The notes under the pieces were generated by a model that did no database searches, was not told where the DNA came from, and worked only from the letters and a program-made list of their open reading frames with translations. The position numbers and the translations under genes are program-made. A DNA stretch of 64,000 bases from Melioribacteraceae bacterium (lineage in GTDB: Bacteria > Bacteroidota > Ignavibacteria > Ignavibacteriales > Melioribacteraceae): positions 124,001-188,000 of the forward strand of contig JAEINS010000007.1 in NCBI GenBank assembly GCA_016342755.1, in the 5' to 3' direction. Shown one piece after another: positions 19,169 through 28,619 of this stretch; the first letter of the stretch is position 1, and each line of letters starts with the position of its first letter.

Positions 19169-19897
19169 ATGGAACCTAAAATAAATATTTATAATGATGC
19201 TTTTAAGACTGCCGAAGAATTTACTAAGTATTTCATAAAACTTATTAATTCTATAACTGAAAAAAACGATACTGCAGCGGTATTGCTTTCGGGCGGAAGT
19301 ACACCAAAATTGTTTTTTCAAATATTGTCTGATAATAAGGATAAAATTAAACGCTGGCAGAATATACACTTTTACTGGGGTGATGAACGATGTGTAGCCC
19401 CGGATGACAGTGACAGCAACTATTTAATGACAAAAGAAAATCTATTTGATAATATACAAATCCCTGATGCAAATATTCACCGTATAAAAGGTGAAAATGA
19501 GCCGGGCGGTGAATCTATTAGATATTCTGAGGAAATTAAAACAAATATAAGGTCTGTAAATAACCTTCCTCAATTTGATATAACTATACTGGGACTTGGA
19601 ACTGATGGTCATACAGCATCAATATTCCCGGATAAAATGGAGCTGTTAACATCAGAAAATATTTGTGAAGTTGCTGTACATCCTGAATCCGGACAAAAAA
19701 GAATTACTGTTACCGGAAAAATTCTAAACAATTCTGAACATATTCTCTTTTTAGCAACCGGACAAAATAAAGCAGAAAAAATTGCCTCAATCTTAAATAA
19801 AAAAGGAAATTATAAATCATTTCCTGTATCTTACATTTTTCCAATATCAAATAATCTTACTTATTTTATTGATAAATCTGCCGCAAAAAACATATAA
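19169..19897 (+). CDS. pgl: 6-phosphogluconolactonase
   Basis: 242 residues from ATG 19169 (MEPKINIYNDAF). An in-frame TTG at 19145 would overlap zwf and lacks a better ribosome-binding site. Family motifs: VLLSGGSTPKLFFQIL, FYWGDERCVAPDDSDSNYLM and LGLGTDGHTASIFP. It hydrolyses 6-phosphogluconolactone to 6-phosphogluconate. It is coupled to zwf directly upstream. The C-terminus diverges slightly (SYIFPISNNLTYFIDKSAAK) but is complete. Confidence 0.95.
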   Translation: MEPKINIYNDAFKTAEEFTKYFIKLINSITEKNDTAAVLLSGGSTPKLFFQILSDNKDKIKRWQNIHFYWGDERCVAPDDSDSNYLMTKENLFDNIQIPDANIHRIKGENEPGGESIRYSEEIKTNIRSVNNLPQFDITILGLGTDGHTASIFPDKMELLTSENICEVAVHPESGQKRITVTGKILNNSEHILFLATGQNKAEKIASILNKKGNYKSFPVSYIFPISNNLTYFIDKSAAKNI

Positions 19898-19996
19898 GTT
19901 TCTTTTAAAAACAACGTAAAATCAGTTAGTGGTTTAATTATTGGAAATACATTTCGATAATTATTTGATTAAATTTTTTTATTTTAAGAATTTTTA

Positions 19997-22900
19997 ATGA
20001 ATATTGTAAAAAGCAAAATATACTTACTTCTTATATTCGTAATTGGAATCTTACAAAATTCTTATGGGCAGGATTTTAAATTCAATAATTTAACCATTGA
20101 TGAAGGCTTAATTCAGAATACAATAAATTGCACCTTTGAAGACAGCCGTGGATTTATTTGGTTTGGTACTGAAGACGGTCTTGAAAGATATGACGGAATA
20201 AACTTTGTACTTTATCAGCATGATTCTTATGACTCAACAACATTAAGCGGAAATTATGTAAGTGCTATATGCGAATATCCTGAAGGCACTCTCTGGATTG
20301 GTACTGACAGAAAGGGGTTAAATAAATTTAATTTAGCCACTGAAACTTTCGAACATTTTTATCATGATCCCAATAATGAAAATTCGTTAAGCCGAAATGA
20401 AATCAGATCTATGTATATAGATAATGATAATATTCTGTGGATAGCCACAGACGGCGGCGGATTAAATAAATATGAAATAGATAAAAATAAATTTACCAGA
20501 TATTCAGTCCGGGATGAAAATACAATAGATAAAAGCGGTGACAGACTCTGGACAATTTTTGAAGATTTATCAGGAGAGTTTTCCTGGAGTAATAATATTA
20601 TATGGATTGGAACTGTAAATAACGGACTCTTATTTTTTGATAAATATAAAGAAAACTTCAGTAATGAATTTAATCTGAGCTTAAATTTAAGTGCTGATCA
20701 TATTTCCTCAGTTTTTTATACTCCGCAGATCCCGGATTATTTGTGGATTGGAACTGATTCAAAAGGATTATTTAGAATAAATGTTGATGAAAAACTATTT
20801 TCTCAAAAAGATTTAATCTTTAATAATTATATAAATAATAGTCTTAATACCAATAATATTAGGTGTTTAGACTTTTACAGAACTTCAGACGGTGTAAATA
20901 ATCTTCTAATTGGAACACATGGCGGCGGATTAAATCTATTTAATCCTAATAGTAACAAATTCAATTATCTGAAAAACATTGTTGATGATCCTAATAGTTT
21001 AACCGGAAATGTGGTTGTAGATTTGTTTGTTGACAGCAACAATATATTATGGGTTGGAAGTTCTTTTAGAGGTGTGAGTAAATTAAATAAAGAAAAGAAA
21101 AATTTTAATGCTTATAATCTTACTAAAGGAATTGGAATCGGTGTAGGTAATAATCAGTTATGGGCAATAGAAACTGATGATTACAAAAATATCTGGATTG
21201 GAACTGATGAAGGACTAAATTTATTAGACAAAGAAAAGAATTTAATAAAATTTTATAAGCCTACTCTAAATAATCCCAATTCTATTGAGGGAAGCTCAAT
21301 TTATAATTTATATTCTGATTGGGATAATGAAAAACAAATTTTGTGGATTGGAACCATAAATGGCGGCCTAAACAAGATGGATGTTAAATCAGGAACTTTT
21401 AAACACTATAAACACGATCCTGATAATTCAGCTAGTATAAGCAGTAATTTTATCCGTGATATTATAAAGGATAAGAAAAATGAAGATGTTTATTGGGTTT
21501 CCACATTTGGCGGCGGAATAAATAAGTTCAATTCTAAGAAAGAGATATTTAAATCTTATAAAAACAATCCGGACGATCCAACTTCAATATCGCATGATTT
21601 TGTCTGGAAAATTTATATAGATAAATCAGGTGTATTCTGGTGTTGCACAAAAAACGGATTAAACAAATTTGATCCTGTCTCAGAAAAATTTGATGCATAT
21701 CAAATAGAAAGTAATAATCAGTATAGTATTAGTAATAACTCTGTATTTAGTGTCTTTGAGGATAGTAAAGGCAGATTTTGGGTTTGTAGTTTTGGCGGCG
21801 GATTAAATTTATTTGATAGATATAATGAAAGATTTTATCACGTAACCGAAAAAGAAGGGCTTGCAAATAATGTTGTTTATGGAATGCTTGAAGATGATGA
21901 TAAAAATTTATGGGTAAGCACAAACAAGGGCATTTCTAAAATAACAATAAATAATGTGAATGGAGTAATTGATTCAACCATATACAGGTATTTAAGTATT
22001 TCAAATTTTGATAAAGATGACGGATTGCAGAGTAATGAGTTTAATGCCGGCGCGTTTGAAAAAGCGAACGATGGAGAAATGTTTTTTGGCGGAATAAACG
22101 GCTTCAGTTCTTTTTATCCAAAAGAGATTAAAAAAAATCTTATCAAACCTAAAGTCTATTTTACTTCATTTAAAAAATTTAATACTTCAGTTAAATTAGA
22201 TTCTTCAATTAGCGAAAAAAAAGTTTTAAATCTTGATTATTCTGACAATGTAATATCTTTTGAATTTGTAGCTTTAAATTATACCGCTCCTGCCAAATGT
22301 GAATATGCTTATAAACTTGAAGGATTTCATGAGCATTGGATTCAATTAGGTACAAAAAACAATATTGATTTAACTAATCTGCCAAGCGGACAGTTGGAAC
22401 TTATTGTTATAGCTTCAAATGATGACGGGATTTGGAATAGTGACGGCGCGCGATTAGTTCTAAATATAGCACCTCCGTTCTGGGATACTGTTTTATTTAA
22501 ATCTCTATCTGTTTTCGTTATTATTTTTATTGGGTTATTTATTTATAAAACACGTACAAAATTTATTAGAGAAAAAAATACATTTCTAAATGAAATGAAT
22601 TCCCGATTAAATAAAGAGATTATTGAGAAAAATAGAATTACTGAGGAATTAGAACAAAGTGAACACAGATTTAGAACTCTGTATGAAAACGCTACTATTG
22701 GTATTTATAGAATGACAATAGACGGAATACCGTTATTGGTAAACCCGACTCTTTTATCGATATTAAAAATGGAGAAAATTGAAGATTTAAAAGATCTAGA
22801 TATTTCTAACGAGATTTATATTAGAGTTGGCGATAGAGAAAGATTTTTTGATGAAATTAGGGAAAAGGGTGAAATAATAGGATTTGAGACTGAATGGAAA

Positions 22901-23749
22901 TTAAATGACGGTTCAATTATTTCGATAAGAGAAAATGCGAAAATTGTTTGTGATAAGAATAATAATAAAGAATACATAGAAGGCAGTATTGAAAATATAA
23001 CTGCCAAAAAGGAAATTGAAAAGGAGCTTATCGAGGCAAAAAATAATGCGGAAAAATCAAATAGATTAAAATCAGAATTTCTTGCGCAAATGTCTCATGA
23101 AATTAGAACACCAATAAATACTTTGTTAAGTTACTCAAGTTTAATTAAGTCGGAAATGGAAGAACAAATAGATGATGATATTTCATATTGTTTTACATCA
23201 ATGAAAAATGCCGGTAAGAGATTAACCAGAACAATTGATATGATTCTTAATATGTCTGAAATACAATCTGGCAGTTATGAATTAATCAAAAAACCAATTA
23301 GCATAGGCAGGGAAATTCTGGAAAAAATATTTAACGAATATAAGTTTATTGCCGCTGAAGAAGGATTAATTCTGAAGTTTGAAAATAAAGCGGATCATGA
23401 TGTTGTAATAGTTGATGATTACACGGTTACCCAGATATTTGTTAATCTAATTGATAATGCTATTAAATATACTGACAACGGTTCAGTAACTATTAAAAGT
23501 TTTTCTGATTCGGAAAAATTATTTGTCCAGATTATTGATACAGGGATTGGTATTTCCAAAAAGTACCTTCCTGTTTTGTTTGAAGCATTTACCCAGGAAG
23601 AACAGGGTTATACAAGACAATATGAAGGAAACGGTCTTGGTCTTGCTTTGGTAAGTAATTATTGTTTTATAAATAAAGCCCAAATAAATGTTGAAAGTAC
23701 AAAAGGAAAAGGAACAACTTTTACCGTTTCATTTAAGCAAAATATTTAA
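19997..23749 (+). CDS. Regulator-propeller / Y_Y_Y / PAS sensor histidine kinase
   Basis: 1250 residues. A signal peptide (1-25) is followed by many regulator-propeller blades (repeated WIGTxxGGLNKF-type motifs, about 30-680), a Y_Y_Y Ig-like domain (about 700-800, LNYTAPAKCEYAYKLEGF), one membrane helix near 830-850, a coiled coil, PAS (about 890-1010), HisKA with His1034 (QMSHEIRTPINTLL) and HATPase_c (VNLIDNAIKYTD, DTGIGIS, GNGLGLAL). Unlike classic hybrid systems of this type it has no receiver or AraC domain, and no response regulator gene is next to it. It probably senses periplasmic oligosaccharide or a similar ligand. The catalytic half is closely related to the kinase at 25960-28158. 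Confidence 0.9.
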   Translation: MNIVKSKIYLLLIFVIGILQNSYGQDFKFNNLTIDEGLIQNTINCTFEDSRGFIWFGTEDGLERYDGINFVLYQHDSYDSTTLSGNYVSAICEYPEGTLWIGTDRKGLNKFNLATETFEHFYHDPNNENSLSRNEIRSMYIDNDNILWIATDGGGLNKYEIDKNKFTRYSVRDENTIDKSGDRLWTIFEDLSGEFSWSNNIIWIGTVNNGLLFFDKYKENFSNEFNLSLNLSADHISSVFYTPQIPDYLWIGTDSKGLFRINVDEKLFSQKDLIFNNYINNSLNTNNIRCLDFYRTSDGVNNLLIGTHGGGLNLFNPNSNKFNYLKNIVDDPNSLTGNVVVDLFVDSNNILWVGSSFRGVSKLNKEKKNFNAYNLTKGIGIGVGNNQLWAIETDDYKNIWIGTDEGLNLLDKEKNLIKFYKPTLNNPNSIEGSSIYNLYSDWDNEKQILWIGTINGGLNKMDVKSGTFKHYKHDPDNSASISSNFIRDIIKDKKNEDVYWVSTFGGGINKFNSKKEIFKSYKNNPDDPTSISHDFVWKIYIDKSGVFWCCTKNGLNKFDPVSEKFDAYQIESNNQYSISNNSVFSVFEDSKGRFWVCSFGGGLNLFDRYNERFYHVTEKEGLANNVVYGMLEDDDKNLWVSTNKGISKITINNVNGVIDSTIYRYLSISNFDKDDGLQSNEFNAGAFEKANDGEMFFGGINGFSSFYPKEIKKNLIKPKVYFTSFKKFNTSVKLDSSISEKKVLNLDYSDNVISFEFVALNYTAPAKCEYAYKLEGFHEHWIQLGTKNNIDLTNLPSGQLELIVIASNDDGIWNSDGARLVLNIAPPFWDTVLFKSLSVFVIIFIGLFIYKTRTKFIREKNTFLNEMNSRLNKEIIEKNRITEELEQSEHRFRTLYENATIGIYRMTIDGIPLLVNPTLLSILKMEKIEDLKDLDISNEIYIRVGDRERFFDEIREKGEIIGFETEWKLNDGSIISIRENAKIVCDKNNNKEYIEGSIENITAKKEIEKELIEAKNNAEKSNRLKSEFLAQMSHEIRTPINTLLSYSSLIKSEMEEQIDDDISYCFTSMKNAGKRLTRTIDMILNMSEIQSGSYELIKKPISIGREILEKIFNEYKFIAAEEGLILKFENKADHDVVIVDDYTVTQIFVNLIDNAIKYTDNGSVTIKSFSDSEKLFVQIIDTGIGISKKYLPVLFEAFTQEEQGYTRQYEGNGLGLALVSNYCFINKAQINVESTKGKGTTFTVSFKQNI

Positions 23750-23996
23750 GAAAAAAATAATAATTTAGTTGCATTTTAATTAAAGATAAATTTGTGTATA
23801 TTTGTCAGTTGCAAATTATGATTTTTACTTGTAGTATTAAAAACTCCTTCCTTTATCCACCAACGGGAAACTTGCAGGCAGAATTAAATATTATTTGTAC
23901 ATGTTGATATAATGAAAAGATATGATGATATACTCTATTGTTGAGCTATATGATATGTTGAAATGGAAAAGAAATTAATTAAATATTCAAGGATAA

Positions 23997-25808
23997 ATGA
24001 TGAACATATTTGAAGAAATTGGTGTAGAGGAACAAGTTCTTGCCGCAATTAAAGATCTGGGTTTCGAAAAACCGACACCAGTGCAGGAAAAAGTTATTCC
24101 AATATTAGTAGGTGAAAAACCTGGCGATGTTATTGCTTTAGCACAAACCGGAACAGGTAAAACTGCTGCTTTTGGACTTCCTTTAATTCAAAAGACAGAT
24201 ATTGCAAATAAAAAAATACAGCATCTAATTTTGTCTCCAACAAGAGAACTTTGTTTACAGATTGCCGATGATCTAAAAGATTATTCAAAATATGTAAAAG
24301 GATTTACTGTAGGAGCTATATTTGGCGGATCGAGTATTGATCTGCAAATGAAAATGTTAAAAAGAGGAGTACATATTATTTCTGCAACTCCCGGGCGTTT
24401 AGTAGATCTTATTAACAGAAAAAAAGTTGATCTTTCTCAGGTTGAAACTGTTGTACTTGATGAAGCTGATGAAATGCTGAATATGGGATTTAAAGATGAA
24501 CTTGAAGCAGTTTTAAGCCAGACTCCTAAAAATAGAACTACATTGCTTTTTTCTGCTACAATGGCAAGAGAAGTTAAATCTATTGCAAGTAAATATATGA
24601 AAGACCCGACTGAAATTATTATTGGCAAAAAAAATGTTAGTACAGAAAATGTAACACATTTGTGTTATATGGTTCATGCACGCGACCGATATTTGGCACT
24701 AAAAAGAATAGTTGATTTTCACCCGGATGTTTATGGAATTATTTTCTGCAGAACTAGAAAAGAAACTCAGGAAGTATCCGATAACTTAATGAATGACGGA
24801 TACAATGCCGATGCCTTACACGGTGATTTATCTCAGGCACAACGAGATGTTGTTATGAATAAATTCCGTTCTAAACATTTAAGCCTGCTGGTTGCTACTG
24901 ATGTTGCCGCGCGCGGACTTGATGTAAATGATCTTACACATGTAATAAATTATAATCTTCCTGATGAAATTGATGCTTATACACATAGAAGCGGGCGTAC
25001 AGGTCGTGCCGGTAAAAAAGGTACATCCATTATAATTGCAAATATGAAAGAAAAACAAAAGATTTCTACTATTGAAAGACAGATTTCTAAAAAGTTTATT
25101 CATTCTTCAGTTCCTTTGGGACGTGACATTTGTAAAAATCAGTTATTCCATTTAATTGACAGAATGGAAAAAGTTGAAGTTTCTGATACTGACATAAATT
25201 CATTTTTGCCAGAAATAAATAAAAAACTTGAATGGCTTGACAGAGATGAACTTATTAAAAAGTTTGTTTCATTAGAGTTTAACAGATTTTTAGATTATTA
25301 CAAAAGAATGCCGGATCTTACTGCTCCTGCTGAAAGATCGAAATCTAAAAAAGCCAGTGGCAGCAATAAAGATATGGGAATGAGCAGATTCTTCATAAAT
25401 ATTGGAAGAAAAGATGGTGTTAAGCCAACCACAATTATTGGTATGATTAACGACTATACCGGAATAAGAGATATTGAAATTGGTGAGATTGATATTCTGG
25501 ATAGTTTTTCATTTTTTGAAACTGATGAAAGCTGCGCAGAAGATATTCTTGAAGCATTTAAAGATAAAACACATAAAAAACGTAAAATTGCTCTTGAGTT
25601 AGCTCAACAGGCAAAAAGAAGCAGTTCAAGATCTTCATCTGATAGAAATTCTGATTCAAGAAAAAGATCTTTTGGTGACAGAGGTAAAAGACCATTTGGT
25701 GACAAAGGTAAAAGATCCTTTGGTGACAAGGACAAAAGATCTTCTGGCGATAGGGATAAAAGATCCTTCGGTGATAAGGATAAGAAAAGAACTTTCAAAA
25801 AACGTTAA
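23997..25808 (+). CDS. DEAD-box RNA helicase, DbpA/CsdA-like
   Basis: 603 residues. Helicase motifs are in order: Q motif (PTPVQ), Walker A AQTGTGKT (49-56), PTRELCLQ, TPGRLVD, DEAD at 155-158, FSATM, and HRSGRTGRAGKKG in the second RecA domain. A DbpA-type RNA-binding domain follows (about 460-525, MSRFFINIGRKDGVKP). The last 45 residues are a basic low-complexity tail with five 8-residue F/SGDxxKRS repeats. It unwinds RNA, probably in ribosome assembly or cold adaptation. The 247-bp leader may carry regulation, since cold-induced helicases often have long leaders. GGATAA precedes the double ATG. Confidence 0.92.
   Translation: MMNIFEEIGVEEQVLAAIKDLGFEKPTPVQEKVIPILVGEKPGDVIALAQTGTGKTAAFGLPLIQKTDIANKKIQHLILSPTRELCLQIADDLKDYSKYVKGFTVGAIFGGSSIDLQMKMLKRGVHIISATPGRLVDLINRKKVDLSQVETVVLDEADEMLNMGFKDELEAVLSQTPKNRTTLLFSATMAREVKSIASKYMKDPTEIIIGKKNVSTENVTHLCYMVHARDRYLALKRIVDFHPDVYGIIFCRTRKETQEVSDNLMNDGYNADALHGDLSQAQRDVVMNKFRSKHLSLLVATDVAARGLDVNDLTHVINYNLPDEIDAYTHRSGRTGRAGKKGTSIIIANMKEKQKISTIERQISKKFIHSSVPLGRDICKNQLFHLIDRMEKVEVSDTDINSFLPEINKKLEWLDRDELIKKFVSLEFNRFLDYYKRMPDLTAPAERSKSKKASGSNKDMGMSRFFINIGRKDGVKPTTIIGMINDYTGIRDIEIGEIDILDSFSFFETDESCAEDILEAFKDKTHKKRKIALELAQQAKRSSSRSSSDRNSDSRKRSFGDRGKRPFGDKGKRSFGDKDKRSSGDRDKRSFGDKDKKRTFKKR
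25671..25790 (+). repeat. Tandem 24-bp coding repeats in the helicase tail
   Basis: Five units start at 25671, 25695, 25719, 25743 and 25767, encoding FGDRGKRP, FGDKGKRS, FGDKDKRS, SGDRDKRS and FGDKDKK. The period is exactly 24 bp. They form a basic, RNA-binding-type tail. Confidence 0.85.
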
Positions 25809-25959
25809 CTGAATTTTATATATGGGTGTTGGCTTTTGTCAATGCCCAAAAATACTTCCAATAATCTCTCCTTTTTTATAATCCAAAATGAAATAATAAA
25901 TATCTTTTTCGATAGTATTAGTTAGTTACAAAAAATTAAATAAATTGTTGAAAGCGAGC

Positions 25960-28158
25960 ATGTTAAAATCTCTGTTTAAAAATAAAATCCTATTATATTT
26001 TTTGCTATATACTGTCCCGGTAGTTGTGGGAGGTATCTTAACCTATAATGCCTACCAAAGTGTTGAATCCAAAATTATTGAGCAGGTAACTGAACGGCAA
26101 AAAATATATGCCAAACAGGCCGCAAAAGGTATTGCCAGTTTTTTTGATCACTTAAAATCTGACCTAAGGTTTCTGGCTAAAGACAATGATATTATTGCTA
26201 TTAATTTAGACGGAAAATTGAAACTTGAAGATTATATCTTAAATCAGAATACTGAGATGAATGCCGTAACCAGAGTAGATAAGGACGGAAAGCTTATCTA
26301 TACTTTCCCAGAAAATCCGGGTGTAATTGGAAAAGATTTATCTCATCAGGAGCATAATGCCACAATTATTAAAACACATAAACCAGTTGTAAGTGAAGTT
26401 TTTAAAGCTGCGCAAGGTTATAATGCCATAGCTTATTCTTATCCTATTTTTAAGAATGGTAATTACGACGGCTGTATTGCTTTACTAATTCCTTTTGATC
26501 TTATTGCTGGGCGATATATAAAAGAAATAATTATAGAGAATTTTCAGAGCGCGGTTGTGGTAAGTGCTAAAGGAACTGAATTATTTTGCGGAATTCAAGA
26601 ACATATAGGAAAACATATTAGTGAAACCTCATTTAATAATCCCGATATAATTGAGCTGGCCAATGAAATGGTGAAAGGGAAAGCGGGGCAAAAGTCTTAT
26701 GAAATAAATTCCGGCGAGTATAAAGGATTAGAAGGTGGAATAAGAACCGTTGTATACGAACCTGCCGCTATAGAAAATACATTTTGGGCTATTGCTGTTA
26801 CTGTTAAAGACGATGAGACCTTAGCAATAAATGATGAGTTTACGTTAAACTTATATATTATTGTAATCTTTTCCTTATCCTTCTTTTTTATAATTATTAT
26901 TATTCATTTTAATTTGGCAAAAAGAGCTGCTGAAAAATTAAGAAGAAGTGAAGAGAAGTATCGTATTGTAACCAAGCAGACCGGGCAAATTATTTATGAT
27001 TACAACGTAACTAGCGGAGAAATTGAATGGTCCGGGGCAATTGAGGATGTTATTGGATTTAGCGAAAAAGAAGTTAGAAGTGTTAACATAAAAGAATGGG
27101 AAGCTTTTATTCATCCGGATGATCTTGATTCAGCGTTATCTGAATTAGATAACGCTCATTTAACCGGCGAAAACTATAAAGCTACCTATCGTTTTAAATG
27201 TAAAAACGGGGCTTATATTTATGTAGAAGATAAGGGTGTCTATGTCAATTTTGGTGAAAATAGTTCAGCCAGATTGCTTGGAACAATGAGCAATATTACT
27301 GATAAAAAAGAAGCTGAGTTCAAATTAAAACATCATAAAGAAGAGCTGGAAAAATTAGTTAAAAAAAGAACAGCGGAATTGAAACTTATAAATGAAAAGC
27401 TGGAGAAAGATATTGAACGGCGGGAGGCTACAGAAGCTGAACTAATAGTAGCTAAAGAAAACGCTGAAAAATCGGAAAAATTGAAATCAGAATTCCTTGC
27501 CCAGATGTCGCACGAAATTCGAACTCCGATTAGTACTATATTAAATTATACTTCATTATTAAAAATGCAATGTGAAGATGTTGTAAATGAAGATATGCAA
27601 CTGAGTTACGATTCAATTAATAATGCGGGAATGAGACTTACCAGAACTATAGATCTCATTTTAAATATGTCTGAGATTGAGTCAAACTCGTTTAACGTGA
27701 AAATAGAAAAATTTGACCTTCTTGATAAAGTAATTTCTCCATTATTAGCTGAGTTTACTAATTCAGCAAAATACAAAGGTTTAGATCTTAAAATAGTTAA
27801 TCTATCCGGGATTAAACCTGTTCTGGAAGCTGATTATTACACGGTAAGTCAGATATTTGCCAATCTTATTGATAACGCGATAAAATACACTGACGCTGGA
27901 ATTATTGAAATGCATCTAATATACGAAGATGATGCAGCTATTGTTGAAGTAAGAGATACAGGAATAGGAATTTCGGAAGAATATATTCCAAATCTTTTCA
28001 AAAAGTTTTCGCAGGAAGAACAGGGTTATACAAGACAATATGAAGGAAACGGACTTGGACTTGCTTTGGTTAAAAAATATTGTGAATTGAATAATGCGGA
28101 AATTGAAGTTGAAAGTAAAAAAGGCGAGGGATCAGTTTTTAGAATTATTTTTAATTGA
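25960..28158 (+). CDS. Cache-like / PAS sensor histidine kinase
   Basis: 732 residues from ATG 25960 (an in-frame TTG at 25945 is possible but has no better ribosome-binding site). Membrane segment at about 8-26; a periplasmic double-Cache-like domain (about 30-280, with NAVTRVDKDGKLIYTFP and AIAYSYPIFKNGNYDGCIAL); second membrane segment at about 285-305; PAS_3 domain (EWEAFIHPDDLDSAL); coiled coil; HisKA with His518 (QMSHEIRTPISTIL); HATPase_c (FANLIDNAIKYTD, DTGIGIS, GNGLGLAL). No receiver domain or adjacent regulator. The 3' end overlaps the convergent DUF2062 gene by 27 bp. Confidence 0.88.
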   Translation: MLKSLFKNKILLYFLLYTVPVVVGGILTYNAYQSVESKIIEQVTERQKIYAKQAAKGIASFFDHLKSDLRFLAKDNDIIAINLDGKLKLEDYILNQNTEMNAVTRVDKDGKLIYTFPENPGVIGKDLSHQEHNATIIKTHKPVVSEVFKAAQGYNAIAYSYPIFKNGNYDGCIALLIPFDLIAGRYIKEIIIENFQSAVVVSAKGTELFCGIQEHIGKHISETSFNNPDIIELANEMVKGKAGQKSYEINSGEYKGLEGGIRTVVYEPAAIENTFWAIAVTVKDDETLAINDEFTLNLYIIVIFSLSFFFIIIIIHFNLAKRAAEKLRRSEEKYRIVTKQTGQIIYDYNVTSGEIEWSGAIEDVIGFSEKEVRSVNIKEWEAFIHPDDLDSALSELDNAHLTGENYKATYRFKCKNGAYIYVEDKGVYVNFGENSSARLLGTMSNITDKKEAEFKLKHHKEELEKLVKKRTAELKLINEKLEKDIERREATEAELIVAKENAEKSEKLKSEFLAQMSHEIRTPISTILNYTSLLKMQCEDVVNEDMQLSYDSINNAGMRLTRTIDLILNMSEIESNSFNVKIEKFDLLDKVISPLLAEFTNSAKYKGLDLKIVNLSGIKPVLEADYYTVSQIFANLIDNAIKYTDAGIIEMHLIYEDDAAIVEVRDTGIGISEEYIPNLFKKFSQEEQGYTRQYEGNGLGLALVKKYCELNNAEIEVESKKGEGSVFRIIFN

Positions 28159-28617
28159 TTTTAACTTTTCACTAAAATTGCTGATTAAGTATAAAAGTAA
28201 AAAATATAATATAATTGTAACCGGGACTGAAATTATAAACCATGCTCCAATTGCCTGTAAAGATGCATCCCACAAAAGTACTACTGTATCTGTGATACTT
28301 GTTGATAACATTTCAATAACTTCATTAAAATTCAAATTAAATTCAACAAACCCAAATATCCATTCTCCGATTTTATAAAACGGAATGAACAAAATTAATT
28401 GTAATGGGTATACAGAATAATTTACAATATTCACTAAGGGTAAATTTAATCGTAGGGTAACGGCAAACAATGAGCACAATAATGTCGTTGCTCCAAGAAC
28501 CGGAATTGTACCAAACATAATAGCCACTGAAATACCTAAAGCTAATTTGTTTGGCGTTATTCCAGTTAATAAAAGCTCTTTTGTCTTTTTTACTATTTTA
28601 TTGTCTTTAAATTTCAA
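28132..28617 (-). CDS. DUF2062 membrane protein
   Basis: 161 residues with three to four hydrophobic segments (LGISVAIMFGTIPVLGATTLLCSLFA-type N-terminal pair and a C-terminal pair), in the pattern of DUF2062 proteins; the PVLG/LPLVNIVNYSVYP stretch is the recognisable core. Function is unknown, though homologues are often found with glycosyltransferase or lipid genes. It is the last gene of the leftward operon, starting 2 bases after the second Cfa gene, which ties it to lipid modification. Its 3' end runs into the kinase gene on the other strand. Confidence 0.72.
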   Translation of the reverse strand: MKFKDNKIVKKTKELLLTGITPNKLALGISVAIMFGTIPVLGATTLLCSLFAVTLRLNLPLVNIVNYSVYPLQLILFIPFYKIGEWIFGFVEFNLNFNEVIEMLSTSITDTVVLLWDASLQAIGAWFIISVPVTIILYFLLLYLISNFSEKLKSIKNNSKN

Positions 28618-28619
28618 AA

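Noticed and set aside
23750-23996. Cold-shock leader or promoter with TAnnTTTG-like boxes before the helicase
   Set aside because: Boxes are common by chance in AT-rich DNA and the spacing is poor; only the leader length is suggestive.
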